From Lentilactobacillus sp. Marseille-Q4993 (GTDB lineage Bacteria > Bacillota > Bacilli > Lactobacillales > Lactobacillaceae), in contig NZ_CATNVB010000003.1 in NCBI RefSeq assembly GCF_951230165.1, positions 92,169 to 156,168 on the forward strand: a DNA stretch of 64,000 nt. Direction: 5' to 3'. A model generated the notes under the pieces. That model saw only the letters and a list, made by a program, of their open reading frames with translations. It was not told the origin of the DNA and ran no database searches. Position 1 is the stretch's first letter; each line of letters begins with the position of its first letter. A program made the translations under genes and the position numbers. Positions 25,018 to 33,425 of the stretch are shown here, piece after piece.

Positions 25018-26304
25018 ATGCAAAAGTTTAGAACGTTCGCAACTGTCCCACCAAAAGGTTGGAACAGTTGGGACGGTTATGGCGCATCGGTTCGAGAAGA
25101 TGAAATCAAGCAAAACGCCGACTACATGGCAAAAAATTTAAAACAATATGGTTGGGAGTATCTAACGGTCGATATTCAATGGTACGAACCATCAGCTGAT
25201 TCATCAACATATCATGATTTTTATCCATTAGTTATGGATGAATATTCACGATTGTTACCAGATCCAGGTCGTTTTCCATCGGCAAAAAACGGAAACGGTT
25301 TCAAAGAATTAGGTGACTATCTTCATAACTTAGGGCTAAAGTTTGGAATCCACATTATGAGAGGAATTCCACGCCAGGCCGTTCATGAAAACCGTCCGAT
25401 TAAGGGAACTGACAAAACTGCTAGAGACATTGCTCTAAATAACATCTGTCCTTGGAACTCAGATATGTACGGGGTTAACGTTGATATGCCAGAAGGTCAG
25501 CTTTACTATGACTCACTGATGGAACTTTACGCATCATGGGGAGTTGACTTCATCAAGTGCGACGATATCGCAAATTCCGTCCTCTACAACGGAACTCATA
25601 AAAAGGAAGTAGAAGCACTTCGGAAGGCTATTGATAAGACCGGCCGTAGCATGGTTCTTTCACTTTCACCAGGTCCTGCCCCAGTTGAAAATCGTGCATT
25701 CTTACAAACCAACGCCAACATGTGGCGGATCACCGATGATTTTTGGGACGAGTGGTCATTACTACTAAATATGTTTGACCGTGCAGAAAAATGGGCTCCA
25801 ATCTCAAGACCAGGTAACTGGCCAGACTGTGATATGTTGCCATTAGGTCACATTGGTATCCGTTCAGTTGATGGCCCTGGTGGAAACCGCCAAACTAGAT
25901 TTACTAAAGCTGAACAAAAAACAATGATGTCATTGTGGACGATTATGCGCTCCCCATTAATTATGGGTGGTGAACTTACAGATTTAGATGATTGGACAAA
26001 GAGCTTGCTAACAAATAAAGATTTGTTGGAAATGGATGATACTATCACTGATAAATTCCAATCATATCGTGATGAAAACAAGATCGTTTGGCAAGCAGAA
26101 AACGATTCAAACCATTACACAGCTATTTTTAACATCTCTGATGGTCAACTTCAACTAAGTGCCGACGAACTCCAAAATCTTAACGTCCCTCTATCTGGAA
26201 CTGATATTTGGGCAAACAAGTCCGTTTCATTATCAAATAACGACACAATTTCAATCGATTCACATGACGTTTATCTTATCAAAACAGAAAAGAGTGAGAA
26301 GTAA
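25018..26304 (+). CDS. GH27-family glycosidase (alpha-galactosidase or beta-L-arabinopyranosidase type)
   Basis: The 428-residue cytoplasmic enzyme starts at ATG 25018 with GGAGG nine bases before; an in-frame start at 24994 lacks a ribosome site. GH27 landmarks are PPKGWNSWDGYGA at the N terminus, EYLTVDIQWYEP, the nucleophile Asp in VDFIKCDDIA (about residue 182) and the acid/base in RITDDFWDEW (about 240). Typical alpha-galactosidases read KYDNC at the nucleophile and GIYSDAG earlier; here KCDDI and GIHIMRGIPRQAV appear, as in a less studied bacterial GH27 branch. So terminal alpha-Gal or beta-L-Arap could be the target. TAATG overlap couples it to the transporter. Confidence 0.85.
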   Translation: MQKFRTFATVPPKGWNSWDGYGASVREDEIKQNADYMAKNLKQYGWEYLTVDIQWYEPSADSSTYHDFYPLVMDEYSRLLPDPGRFPSAKNGNGFKELGDYLHNLGLKFGIHIMRGIPRQAVHENRPIKGTDKTARDIALNNICPWNSDMYGVNVDMPEGQLYYDSLMELYASWGVDFIKCDDIANSVLYNGTHKKEVEALRKAIDKTGRSMVLSLSPGPAPVENRAFLQTNANMWRITDDFWDEWSLLLNMFDRAEKWAPISRPGNWPDCDMLPLGHIGIRSVDGPGGNRQTRFTKAEQKTMMSLWTIMRSPLIMGGELTDLDDWTKSLLTNKDLLEMDDTITDKFQSYRDENKIVWQAENDSNHYTAIFNISDGQLQLSADELQNLNVPLSGTDIWANKSVSLSNNDTISIDSHDVYLIKTEKSEK

Positions 26305-27701
26305 TGAAAGCTGAAGCTTATAATAATCAATCAGAACCTACTGCTAGCTTCCCAGCTGGATCATCGAAAGGTAAGGTTGGTGTCCTTGAACGCCTAAGTT
26401 ACGCAAACCTTGATTTTGCTGGTCAGTTAGTCGCAACCGTTGTTAACAGTTACTTAATGTATTTCTTTACTGATGTTGCTATGATTTCAGCATCAGCAAC
26501 TGGTATTATCCTTTTAATTGCCCGGGTTCTTGATGCCATCAGTGCACCAGCTTGGGGAACAATTATGGATATGACACATTCTAAATACGGAAAGGCCCGT
26601 CCTTTCTTCCTTTGGTTAGCTATTCCATACGCAGCAAGTGGTATTCTATTATTCTGGAATCCAGGTTTAAGTGCAAACGCAAAAGTTATCTACTGTGCGG
26701 TTGTTTACATGATCTACGGTATTCTTTACTTAGGTATCAACGCCCCCATCACCACTATTCTTTCATTGATTAGTACAAAACCAGGCGAACGGGTCGTCCT
26801 CAACTCATGGCGGATGGTTGGTTCTAACCTTGGTGTGTTCCTTGTTAACTCATTAACTCTCCCATTAGTTGCATTTTTCGGTCACGGAAACGATTCAGTT
26901 GGTTTTAGAATCTTTATCGTTATCTTTGCTGCATTAAATGTTATTGGTACCTTATTCTCATTTGGACACGTTCGGGAAAGAGTTATCTCAAACAATGACG
27001 AACGAGTTACATTGAAACAAAGTGTTCACGCAATGAATAAAAACTGGCCTTGGTTCCTTATCGTTGGTGGTAACCTCTTATTCTGGGTTGCTCAACAAGG
27101 TCGTCAACAATCACTTGTTTACTACTTTACTTATAACTTCCACAACAAAGGATTAGTTACATTCTTCAACTCAATTTCAATTATTCAAGTTCTCGGTGTT
27201 ATCTCAATTCCTTTACTTAACAAGTACTTCTCAAAGAGTCATATCTGGGCTAGTGGACTTGCACTTGCAGTTCTTGGTCAATTCATTATTATGTTCTCCG
27301 GAATGAGTGTTGCAGGGGCAACCGCTGGTTGGTTACTTGCTAACATCGGATCAGGTATCGCAGTTTCAATGCCATTTGCAATGCTTGGCTCAGCTGTTGA
27401 CTATGGTGAATGGAAGAGTGGTGTCAATGCTGCCGGTCTTCTTACTACCATTGGTTCTGCATTCTGTATGTCAATGGGACAAGGTTTAGCCGGTGCCCTT
27501 AATGGTGGAATTATGTCATCATTCGGTTACGTGGCTGATCACGCCCAAACTGCTCATGCATTAACTGGTATCTCAATTTCATTCAACTGGGTAACCATCC
27601 TTATGTACGGTATTGCTATCATCCCAGCAATCCTATGCCAGAAGTACGAAAACATGGAAGGTCAAATCACTTCAGAATTATCAAAAACTACTCGGGTTTA
27701 A
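26304..27701 (+). CDS. GPH-family sugar:cation symporter
   Basis: The 465-residue membrane protein has about 12 predicted spans and belongs to the glycoside-pentoside-hexuronide (MelB-like) family: LSYANLDFAGQLVATVVNSYLMYFFTD at the start in family style, RVLDAISAPAWGTIMDMTHSKYGKARPF (the DxxxD-type cation loop), and AMLGSAVDYGEWKSGVNAAGLL towards the end. No C-terminal EIIA domain is present, unlike LacS of streptococci. The start ATG overlaps the GH27 stop, so it likely imports the oligosaccharide that GH27 and GH36 cut. The gene is followed by a strong terminator. Confidence 0.9.
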   Translation: MKAEAYNNQSEPTASFPAGSSKGKVGVLERLSYANLDFAGQLVATVVNSYLMYFFTDVAMISASATGIILLIARVLDAISAPAWGTIMDMTHSKYGKARPFFLWLAIPYAASGILLFWNPGLSANAKVIYCAVVYMIYGILYLGINAPITTILSLISTKPGERVVLNSWRMVGSNLGVFLVNSLTLPLVAFFGHGNDSVGFRIFIVIFAALNVIGTLFSFGHVRERVISNNDERVTLKQSVHAMNKNWPWFLIVGGNLLFWVAQQGRQQSLVYYFTYNFHNKGLVTFFNSISIIQVLGVISIPLLNKYFSKSHIWASGLALAVLGQFIIMFSGMSVAGATAGWLLANIGSGIAVSMPFAMLGSAVDYGEWKSGVNAAGLLTTIGSAFCMSMGQGLAGALNGGIMSSFGYVADHAQTAHALTGISISFNWVTILMYGIAIIPAILCQKYENMEGQITSELSKTTRV

Positions 27702-27716
27702 TATAATTCAATACTT

Positions 27717-27747
27717 TGAAAAGCAAGCCATTCGCTTGCTTTTCGTT
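27717..27747 (+). terminator. Terminator of the GH27-transporter operon
   Basis: GAAAAGCAAGC pairs with GCTTGCTTTTC around CATTC, followed by a short T-rich stretch. Confidence 0.75.
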
Positions 27748-27775
27748 GTCTATCCAAACTAAAGGAGAAATTAAA

Positions 27776-27952
27776 ATGAGTAATGATAAAAAGAAACATG
27801 TCGTTAATTTTTGGGTAATGATTATTATTATTATCTTGGTTGACGCCCTCTTTATAGGTTTTAACTCGATAAAAAAATCACATAACAGTTCTGCTCCACA
27901 AATCACAACCACAAAAACCATTTCTAATCCAACTCTCAAAAGTCTAAGCTAA
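27776..27952 (+). CDS. Small single-span membrane protein, unknown
   Basis: A 58-residue frame with an AAGGAGAAA ribosome site six bases before ATG 27776. It encodes a basic start (MSNDKKKHVVN), one hydrophobic helix (about residues 12-30, rich in Ile) and a polar Ser/Thr/Lys tail. The strong ribosome site and position between a terminator and the AraC gene argue for a real gene, but no family is recognised. Function unknown. Confidence 0.55.
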   Translation: MSNDKKKHVVNFWVMIIIIILVDALFIGFNSIKKSHNSSAPQITTTKTISNPTLKSLS

Positions 27953-28022
27953 CTTTTTGTTGTTATCACTCTAAGTATATGAAAGAATGGTAGTGCATAG
28001 TTTCACTAAGGAGGAACTCACT

Positions 28023-28982
28023 TTGAAATTCACGTGCCTTGATATAAGCGAACCAGTTCTTCATATTTCATCTGGAAGGTTTACTGCGGGTGAACACTGG
28101 CAGCATAAGCACATGTACCATGACGGTAACTTTGAAATAATTGTTATGGTTCACGGGACAGCATACCTCCAAGTAGATAACTCATACTTCGAACTACATG
28201 AGGGCGAATGCTTTGCTTTACCACCATTTCACCATCTCAAGGGTTACAAAGAGTCCCCTGCTAATACCCAGTATTACTGGTTTCACTTTTTTACAAAGCC
28301 CGATGGCATTTCAATCCAAGAGGTGCCAAATACAAAAACAGGAATCGAGCAGCTCTTCTCTAAGAACCAAGCAGCATTACCAATTAAGTACAAAATCAAT
28401 GCAATTGATAAGGTGATCATTCTCGCAAACCAAGTATTAGATGTGGCAAAAAACAATTACTTTACCTCACTTTCAGTTGATTTCTTGTTATCAGCATTAC
28501 TAATTCAACTTTCTGAAGATTACTATAAATCAATCGTGGACGCACCAATTTCGGAAGTTGAGGCCCGTATTGACGGAATCAAGGAGTGGATAAGGGCAAA
28601 CCTAAGTGAGAAATTGAGAGTAAATGACGTCGCTGAGGAATTTGAACTTAACCCCCATTATTTGGTTAGATTATTCAAAAACTACACTAATATGACAGTT
28701 ATTCAATACATCAATTCACTTAAACTTGATTCGGCAAAAGAACTACTTCTTAGAACAAACCTGCCGATTAAGCAAATAGCTAGCATGTCTTTTTATCCAG
28801 ATGAAAAACGGTTCATGAAGAACTTTAAGTCTCAACTAAACCTTACTCCATCTGAATATCGGCGTGCTTACAGTAAGAAATTCCTAGATAGCAGTATCTT
28901 CGACCCGGAAGTTCCAATTACCAAAGAAGGTGTCGATTACGATGACCGATTTAAAGATGATGAAACGAAAAAAGGTAGCTAA
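28023..28982 (+). CDS. AraC-family regulator with cupin sensor
   Basis: The start is TTG 28023, placed by AAGGAGGAA (28008-28016); an in-frame ATG at 27987 has none. The 319-residue protein has a cupin-like sugar-binding part (residues 1-140; GEHWQHKHMYHDGNFEIIVMVHG) and a C-terminal AraC DNA-binding domain (about 190-290; LRVNDVAEEFELNPHYLVRLFKNYTNM, LDSAKELLLRTNLPIKQIASMS). It resembles MsmR/RafR activators of alpha-galactoside genes. Its location at the end of the galactoside locus suggests it recognises the TTTTTGTAAC-core motifs before the three glycosidase promoters. It has its own terminator overlapping the last codons. Confidence 0.87.
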   Translation: MKFTCLDISEPVLHISSGRFTAGEHWQHKHMYHDGNFEIIVMVHGTAYLQVDNSYFELHEGECFALPPFHHLKGYKESPANTQYYWFHFFTKPDGISIQEVPNTKTGIEQLFSKNQAALPIKYKINAIDKVIILANQVLDVAKNNYFTSLSVDFLLSALLIQLSEDYYKSIVDAPISEVEARIDGIKEWIRANLSEKLRVNDVAEEFELNPHYLVRLFKNYTNMTVIQYINSLKLDSAKELLLRTNLPIKQIASMSFYPDEKRFMKNFKSQLNLTPSEYRRAYSKKFLDSSIFDPEVPITKEGVDYDDRFKDDETKKGS

Positions 28983-28999
28983 TTGGCTACCTTTTTTAT
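28967..28999 (+). terminator. Terminator of the AraC gene
   Basis: AAAAAAGGTAGC and GCTACCTTTTTT pair around TAATTG; the hairpin includes the stop codon. It can also act on the convergent aroD transcript. Confidence 0.9.
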
Positions 29000-29758
29000 T
29001 TAATTAAAATTCTGTAGTAACTGCATTGCTAATCGAACATTTTCCACTCCCATCTGCCCCGGCGCTGACACCTCTCCCACCGTCGCGAACGTCATGCTAG
29101 ATCCGATCAACTGACCACTGATTCGCGTTACTTTACCTAAATCTCCCATCGCCATCGAAACAATCGGCTGCTGCAAAGAGGTACTTGCCTTACTAGTTGC
29201 CGTCATCAAGGTAAGAACATCGGCCGCTGAATTTGGCATCACAGCAATTTTCAACACATCGGCTCCGATATTTTGCATTGCGGTCAAACGGATAATGATC
29301 TCTGTTTCGTCTGGAGTTGATTTAAAGTCGTGGTTGCTCATAATCACGACTTTTTTATTTTGATGTATGTAATCAACCAGTCGCTCAATCTGTTCAGAAT
29401 CATGGTTTAATTCAACATCAACAGCATCTGCATAATCACCTTCACAGACTTGTTTGCATAACTGAATATATTGATTTTCTGCCAGTGAAAGATTACCACC
29501 TTCACTTTTAGTCCGAAATGTGACTAGCAACGGTAATCCTTCAAGGATATCTTTCAGTTTGTTTCCAATCTCGGATAACATAGCATTATCAGTCACTTGG
29601 CTAAAATAATCAATTCGCCACTCAACTAAATCTGGTTTAGCTAAAACAATCTTCTTGGCAGCAGAGATTATCTCTGTTTCAGTAGTTCCAATAATCGGGA
29701 CCGCGATTTTAGGTTGGTCAGTGCCTAAAGTTGTGGCACCAATCTTGACTATGTTCAT
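29000..29758 (-). CDS. aroD: Type I 3-dehydroquinate dehydratase
   Basis: The 252-residue class I enzyme dehydrates 3-dehydroquinate to 3-dehydroshikimate through a Schiff base. The catalytic His is in VVIMSNHDF and the Schiff-base Lys in ADVLKIAVMP; GKVTRISGQLIGSSMTFATV is the C-terminal substrate loop. The start is ATG 29758 (MNIVKIGATTLG) with GAGGAACG upstream; an in-frame extension to 29821 adds 21 residues with no family match. It lies 80 bases downstream of the dehydrogenase gene on the same strand. No other shikimate gene is near. Confidence 0.93.
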   Translation of the reverse strand: MNIVKIGATTLGTDQPKIAVPIIGTTETEIISAAKKIVLAKPDLVEWRIDYFSQVTDNAMLSEIGNKLKDILEGLPLLVTFRTKSEGGNLSLAENQYIQLCKQVCEGDYADAVDVELNHDSEQIERLVDYIHQNKKVVIMSNHDFKSTPDETEIIIRLTAMQNIGADVLKIAVMPNSAADVLTLMTATSKASTSLQQPIVSMAMGDLGKVTRISGQLIGSSMTFATVGEVSAPGQMGVENVRLAMQLLQNFN

Positions 29759-29838
29759 TAGCGTTCCTCGTTTCTGAGTTGTAGTTGCTGTTATTATCCC
29801 CTTTTGGGCTGACGGGTTCAAACTAAATTGGCAACTTG

Positions 29839-30780
29839 TTAGTTATCTTCTTTTAACATCTTTAGCAGTAACCTATCCCGCTCACTCACAATTCTTTCCG
29901 CCTCATCACCCTGCCAATCATAGAAGCCCTTACCTGACTTACGCCCCTTCTCATCAGCCAACACTTTCTGTTTTAATGCCTGATCCTCACCAGTTTCGTT
30001 GGCCAAATCTGCGTAAAGATACTTGGAAATATTATCAAACACGTCCAAGCCACCAAGGTCCGCACTAATGATTGGGCCTAGGATACTCCACCGGCGACCC
30101 AAACTGTACTTTACAATATCGTCCACCGCTTCAGGCGTGGCGATTCCCTTCTCAACGATGCTCAAGGCTTCTCGAAGTACGGCCAATTGAATTCGATTAC
30201 CAACAAATCCAAGCGACTCCTTCTTCAATGGCACTGCGTGTTTACCAATCTCAGTAATCAATTCAGTGGTAAAGTCCACCGTCGTTTGATTCGTTTTTTC
30301 ACCAGGAACTACCTCAACTAAAGGCATCAACTGAGCAGGATTCCAAAAATGAGCAACGACGAACCGCTGTGGGTTCTTCAAAACAGAGGCAATTTCTGTC
30401 GGACTTAGGCCTGAAGTATTGGTAGCAAGAACCACTTCATCCCCCACAAATTTTTCCACTCGCTGCCAAACTTGTTTCTTAACATCGATATCTTCAACGA
30501 TTGACTCAATCACAAAGTCAGCATCGGTAAGAGCAGTTTCATAATCCGTCGTCGCGTCGATTCTATCTAAAACATCATCAACATCCTTATTATCGACGAT
30601 TCCGTTTTCGACAAACGTCTTTAAATCCTCATCTATCAGTTTAATTCCCCGCTCGATCGCAGCGTCATTGTTATCTAATAAGTTGACGTTGTATCCATGA
30701 ATTGCAAACTGGAGGGCAATTGCGTGTCCCATCGTTCCTGCCCCAATATTAGCTACGGTTTTCACATCAGATATCTTCAT
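29839..30780 (-). CDS. 3-hydroxyacyl-CoA dehydrogenase family protein (NAD-dependent)
   Basis: A 313-residue dehydrogenase with an N-terminal Rossmann domain (VANIGAGTMGHAIALQFAIHGYNVNLLD) and the HCDH C-terminal dimerisation domain (KESLGFVGNRIQLAVLREALSIVEKG, KGRKSGKGFYDW). The catalytic Ser/His/Asn group appears in ATNTSGLSPTE, VVAHFWNPA and FVGNR. The family covers 3-hydroxybutyryl-CoA dehydrogenase, L-gulonate dehydrogenase and carnitine dehydrogenase. HFWNPAQLMPLVEVVPG is closer to the non-CoA hydroxyacid branch than to FadB-like enzymes, and no other beta-oxidation gene is present. Substrate unknown. Possibly cotranscribed with aroD. Confidence 0.85.
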   Translation of the reverse strand: MKISDVKTVANIGAGTMGHAIALQFAIHGYNVNLLDNNDAAIERGIKLIDEDLKTFVENGIVDNKDVDDVLDRIDATTDYETALTDADFVIESIVEDIDVKKQVWQRVEKFVGDEVVLATNTSGLSPTEIASVLKNPQRFVVAHFWNPAQLMPLVEVVPGEKTNQTTVDFTTELITEIGKHAVPLKKESLGFVGNRIQLAVLREALSIVEKGIATPEAVDDIVKYSLGRRWSILGPIISADLGGLDVFDNISKYLYADLANETGEDQALKQKVLADEKGRKSGKGFYDWQGDEAERIVSERDRLLLKMLKEDN

Positions 30781-30863
30781 AGTTTGGCCCCCGTTTTTAA
30801 TTTCTAGCTCAATAATAACAAAAACGTGATAAAGTAATGGTAAAAAGGACTGGGAGTGAGCGT

Positions 30864-31091
30864 ATGTTTATGATGCACGGGTTTGAATTCGGTGGCATGT
30901 CACCTTTTTCGTTCATGTTTATGGGCTTCGGAGGACTAATCTTCTTACTACTGATTGGTGGATTAATTGTTGCGATTAGCAAATCCAATCAACAACACAA
31001 CCTAATCGTTCCAGTAATGGCTGTCGTCATCATCGTCCTCTTGCTCATGTTGCTAACCCCAATGGGTGGTTCGTTTTATCATGGCTGCTAA
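30864..31091 (+). CDS. Small two-span membrane protein, unknown
   Basis: ATG 30864 has GGGAGTGAG seven or more bases upstream. The 75-residue product has two hydrophobic helices (about 17-38 and 45-65), a Met/Phe/Gly-rich start and ends GSFYHGC. It seems to form a pair with the next small membrane gene, 22 bases downstream. No family recognised; function unknown. Confidence 0.6.
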   Translation: MFMMHGFEFGGMSPFSFMFMGFGGLIFLLLIGGLIVAISKSNQQHNLIVPVMAVVIIVLLLMLLTPMGGSFYHGC

Positions 31092-31112
31092 TTCAAACGA
31101 GGAAGTGAAGAC

Positions 31113-31274
31113 TTGTTATTAACCGGAACGATATTCTTCATTATCCTATTAATTTGGATTCTGATACTGAAAACAATTAATCGCCCAGTTAACAAAGTAC
31201 TGGTGTATGCACTGGTGTTGAGTGCTGTGTGGGTGATATTTGATACCGTGCTATTTTTGATATCTGGTTGTTAA
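31113..31274 (+). CDS. Very small two-span membrane protein, unknown
   Basis: A 53-residue frame starting at TTG 31113 after GAGGAAGTGAAG. It encodes two hydrophobic helices (LLTGTIFFIILLIWILIL and a second LVYALVLSAVWVIFDTVLF) joined by KTINRPVNK, and ends SGC. The neighbour at 30864 also ends in a Gly/Cys pair. The stop overlaps the start of a terminator hairpin, which supports a genuine two-gene unit. Confidence 0.55.
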   Translation: MLLTGTIFFIILLIWILILKTINRPVNKVLVYALVLSAVWVIFDTVLFLISGC

Positions 31275-31312
31275 AAGCCTGAACTAGTCGCAGTGACAAG
31301 CTCAGGCTTTTT
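31273..31312. terminator. Bidirectional terminator
   Basis: AAAAGCCTGA pairs with TCAGGCTTTTT around a 19-base loop. It serves the small-membrane-protein pair (plus) and the PAS protein (minus). Confidence 0.85.
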
Positions 31313-31317
31313 ATTAT

Positions 31318-31938
31318 CTATTCATGTTTTGACGCACCCGTCTGCGTATCCGCCTGCGGTTTCACCGAAGGACCCGTTGTTGCATCTGGATCTGGAACTA
31401 ACTTTTGCCCGGTCATCTTTAAGTATGACTCGACAACTGGCCAGATATCAGCAACCCATTCATTAATTCCACGGTAGTTACCTTCTTCATCATGCATTGC
31501 TTTGTAGTAATGCATCACGTGTTTTGTGGGGCCGTTACCTGGAACTGGCATTGAAATCAGGTCAGTTTCACCTTCCCGTAAGGCATGGATAACGTGTTTG
31601 ACGTGTTCCACCGCCCGTTCTGGATGAACGGCACTTAACGGATTTCCCACTTGGTCAGGTGTTCTGGGAGCAAGCATTTCGGAATTGCTTAAAAATTTAT
31701 TGTAGTAAATAAACTGGTTATTTTCGTCAGCGTACGTCAATTCAATTGGAATTGTCTTGAGAAAAAAGTTTAGTTGATTGACCGTTAGCAACCCTCTATC
31801 GAGTTTGACATAGTCGTTACCTTCAGCTGCGTTAGTATGCTTTGATGCTTGTTCGAACCAATCATCCGCATTCATATCAACGCCAGGAACTGTCGTTTTA
31901 TTTGGGGTTGTTGCATCAAGGTTCTCTTCATTATTCAT
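31318..31938 (-). CDS. PAS-domain protein with two ApbE-like flavinylation motifs, copy 1
   Basis: Start ATG 31938 has GAAGGG upstream; the longer frame to 31983 is rejected. The 206-residue protein has no signal peptide. Residues 45-170 form a PAS domain of the DUF438/NreA-associated type: LTVNQLNFFLKTIPIELTYADENNQFIYYN, RTPDQVGNPL, HPERAVEHVKHVIHALREGE. The disordered C terminus carries DATTGPS (185-191) and DTQTGAS (197-203), which resemble the D-x-x-[ST]-G-A-[ST] site where ApbE attaches FMN through phosphoester linkage. The paralogue at 54157 has the same layout and sits beside apbE. A flavin-bearing redox or sensor role is inferred, not shown. Confidence 0.75.
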   Translation of the reverse strand: MNNEENLDATTPNKTTVPGVDMNADDWFEQASKHTNAAEGNDYVKLDRGLLTVNQLNFFLKTIPIELTYADENNQFIYYNKFLSNSEMLAPRTPDQVGNPLSAVHPERAVEHVKHVIHALREGETDLISMPVPGNGPTKHVMHYYKAMHDEEGNYRGINEWVADIWPVVESYLKMTGQKLVPDPDATTGPSVKPQADTQTGASKHE

Positions 31939-32033
31939 AATGGTTTTCCCTTCGGTTTGTCGTAGCCAACGAAAAAGGCTCATTCCAATTTTACAACAGG
32001 AATGAGTCTTAATTTAGTCCCATTTAGTTTACA

Positions 32034-32675
32034 TTAATAAAAACTTGGTTTGTCCCCATCGGTACCTGGTTGGTTTACTCCAAGTGATTCGTGGACGTCT
32101 TGGCTTGGATCAACAATGTGTTTAACCACGATGTCAGCGATACTCTTCCGAGAGACCTCGGTCCCCTTGAACGGTTCGCCTTTCCTGGTTGTTTCATAGC
32201 TAATGATGTCGTTGTTGGACAACCATGCTGGCCGAATAATTGTATAATCCAGGTCAGAACTTTCAATCACTTTGGCAGCCGCTGAATATGTTTCAAGATA
32301 GCCACCATCGAGCATTTGGTGATTCCATTCTCCGTACTTACCAGGAACTTCATCATAAATTCCAAGTGTGGAAATCCAAATTAGCCGTTTCACCCCAGCT
32401 TCATCCATTGCTTGAACTACCGCTTTAGCTTGTTGTTCGATGTTACTGCCTGCCAAGTTTGCGTAGACAACGTCAACGCCTGCTAAAGCATCAACCAAAT
32501 CACTTTTAACGGTAGCATCCCCTTCAACTACCGTTTGCCTACTGCTGTCACTAGTTTGCATCCGCGAAGCCTTTCTCAAGAAGAGTTTCATATTTACGTC
32601 AGTTTGCTTTAAAAGCTGATCTTCAGCCAACCGTGCGATTTTTCCGTTTGCCCCAAGAATTAATACTGTTGTCAT
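32034..32675 (-). CDS. NAD(P)-binding atypical short-chain reductase
   Basis: A 213-residue protein beginning at ATG 32675 with AGGGAGGAATTT before it. It has the Rossmann start TVLILGANGKIARLAEDQLLKQ, the DVVYANLAG stretch, and VKRLIWISTLGIYDEVPGKYGEW with the YxxxK-like region replaced, as in NmrA/YwnB-type atypical SDRs. Such proteins bind NAD(P)H and act as quinone or small-carbonyl reductases or redox sensors. It is divergent from a TetR regulator (32817), which probably represses it. Substrate unknown. Confidence 0.85.
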   Translation of the reverse strand: MTTVLILGANGKIARLAEDQLLKQTDVNMKLFLRKASRMQTSDSSRQTVVEGDATVKSDLVDALAGVDVVYANLAGSNIEQQAKAVVQAMDEAGVKRLIWISTLGIYDEVPGKYGEWNHQMLDGGYLETYSAAAKVIESSDLDYTIIRPAWLSNNDIISYETTRKGEPFKGTEVSRKSIADIVVKHIVDPSQDVHESLGVNQPGTDGDKPSFY

Positions 32676-32816
32676 TTTAAATTCCTCCCTTGTTTTCAAA
32701 AATAATGATACAAGGATTGCGGAGTTAATATAACGGACAGATTTAATTGATTGTCCGCACACTTTACTGGTAAAAGCCGTAGTTTTTCATACAATTAATT
32801 AAGTGGAGGAATTATC

Positions 32817-33374
32817 TTGAAAACTCAAATTGAAATTGCTGAGGCAACAAAAAAATTAATTTTAAAAAAAGATTTTAATCAGATTTCCGTAACTAATATT
32901 ATGACGGGGGCAGGATTACGACGACAAACATTCTATGACTTCTACCATGACAAGTATGATGTCCTAGCGTGGATCTACCAAACTGAGGTGAATGAAGCGG
33001 TTAGTCGCTGTGAAGATTATGCGACTTGGCCAGAAACACTAGTCAAAATGCTGACTTACTTCAACGATAACCGTGAATTTTACCAAAAGGTCATTCAAAT
33101 CGACGAACAAAACGCTCCCGAAGAAGTAATCGAAAGCCATATCAGGGAAATGGTTGGTTCAATTTTTAATGAGATGATTCTGGTCAAACGGTTACCAGTC
33201 GACGAAGCATACCAAAGCTTTTGCGAAGACATGCTCAGTGCAGCCTTAATATCCCGATTGGAAAAATTTCTTAGCACGCCAGCTGCATCGATTGATCAAG
33301 AGGCAAAATTCATGAGAACGTATATTGAGGATGGCATGAACGGGCTGATTAGCAGAATTGGTAATCAAAATTAA
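32817..33374 (+). CDS. TetR-family regulator (DhaS-like)
   Basis: The 185-residue protein starts at TTG 32817 with GTGGAGGAAT upstream. Residues 1-50 hold the TetR helix-turn-helix (FNQISVTNIMTGAGLRRQTFYDFYHDKYDVLAWIY). The C-terminal part resembles the TetR_C_8/DhaS ligand domain. It is divergent from the reductase at 32034-32675; the 141-base shared gap should hold the operator, though I saw no clear palindrome. It probably controls that reductase in response to an electrophile or other small molecule. Confidence 0.88.
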   Translation: MKTQIEIAEATKKLILKKDFNQISVTNIMTGAGLRRQTFYDFYHDKYDVLAWIYQTEVNEAVSRCEDYATWPETLVKMLTYFNDNREFYQKVIQIDEQNAPEEVIESHIREMVGSIFNEMILVKRLPVDEAYQSFCEDMLSAALISRLEKFLSTPAASIDQEAKFMRTYIEDGMNGLISRIGNQN

Positions 33375-33425
33375 GCTTATCAATAACCAAAGTGATATTA
33401 TGTTATTGAGGGAGATGAATTATTG

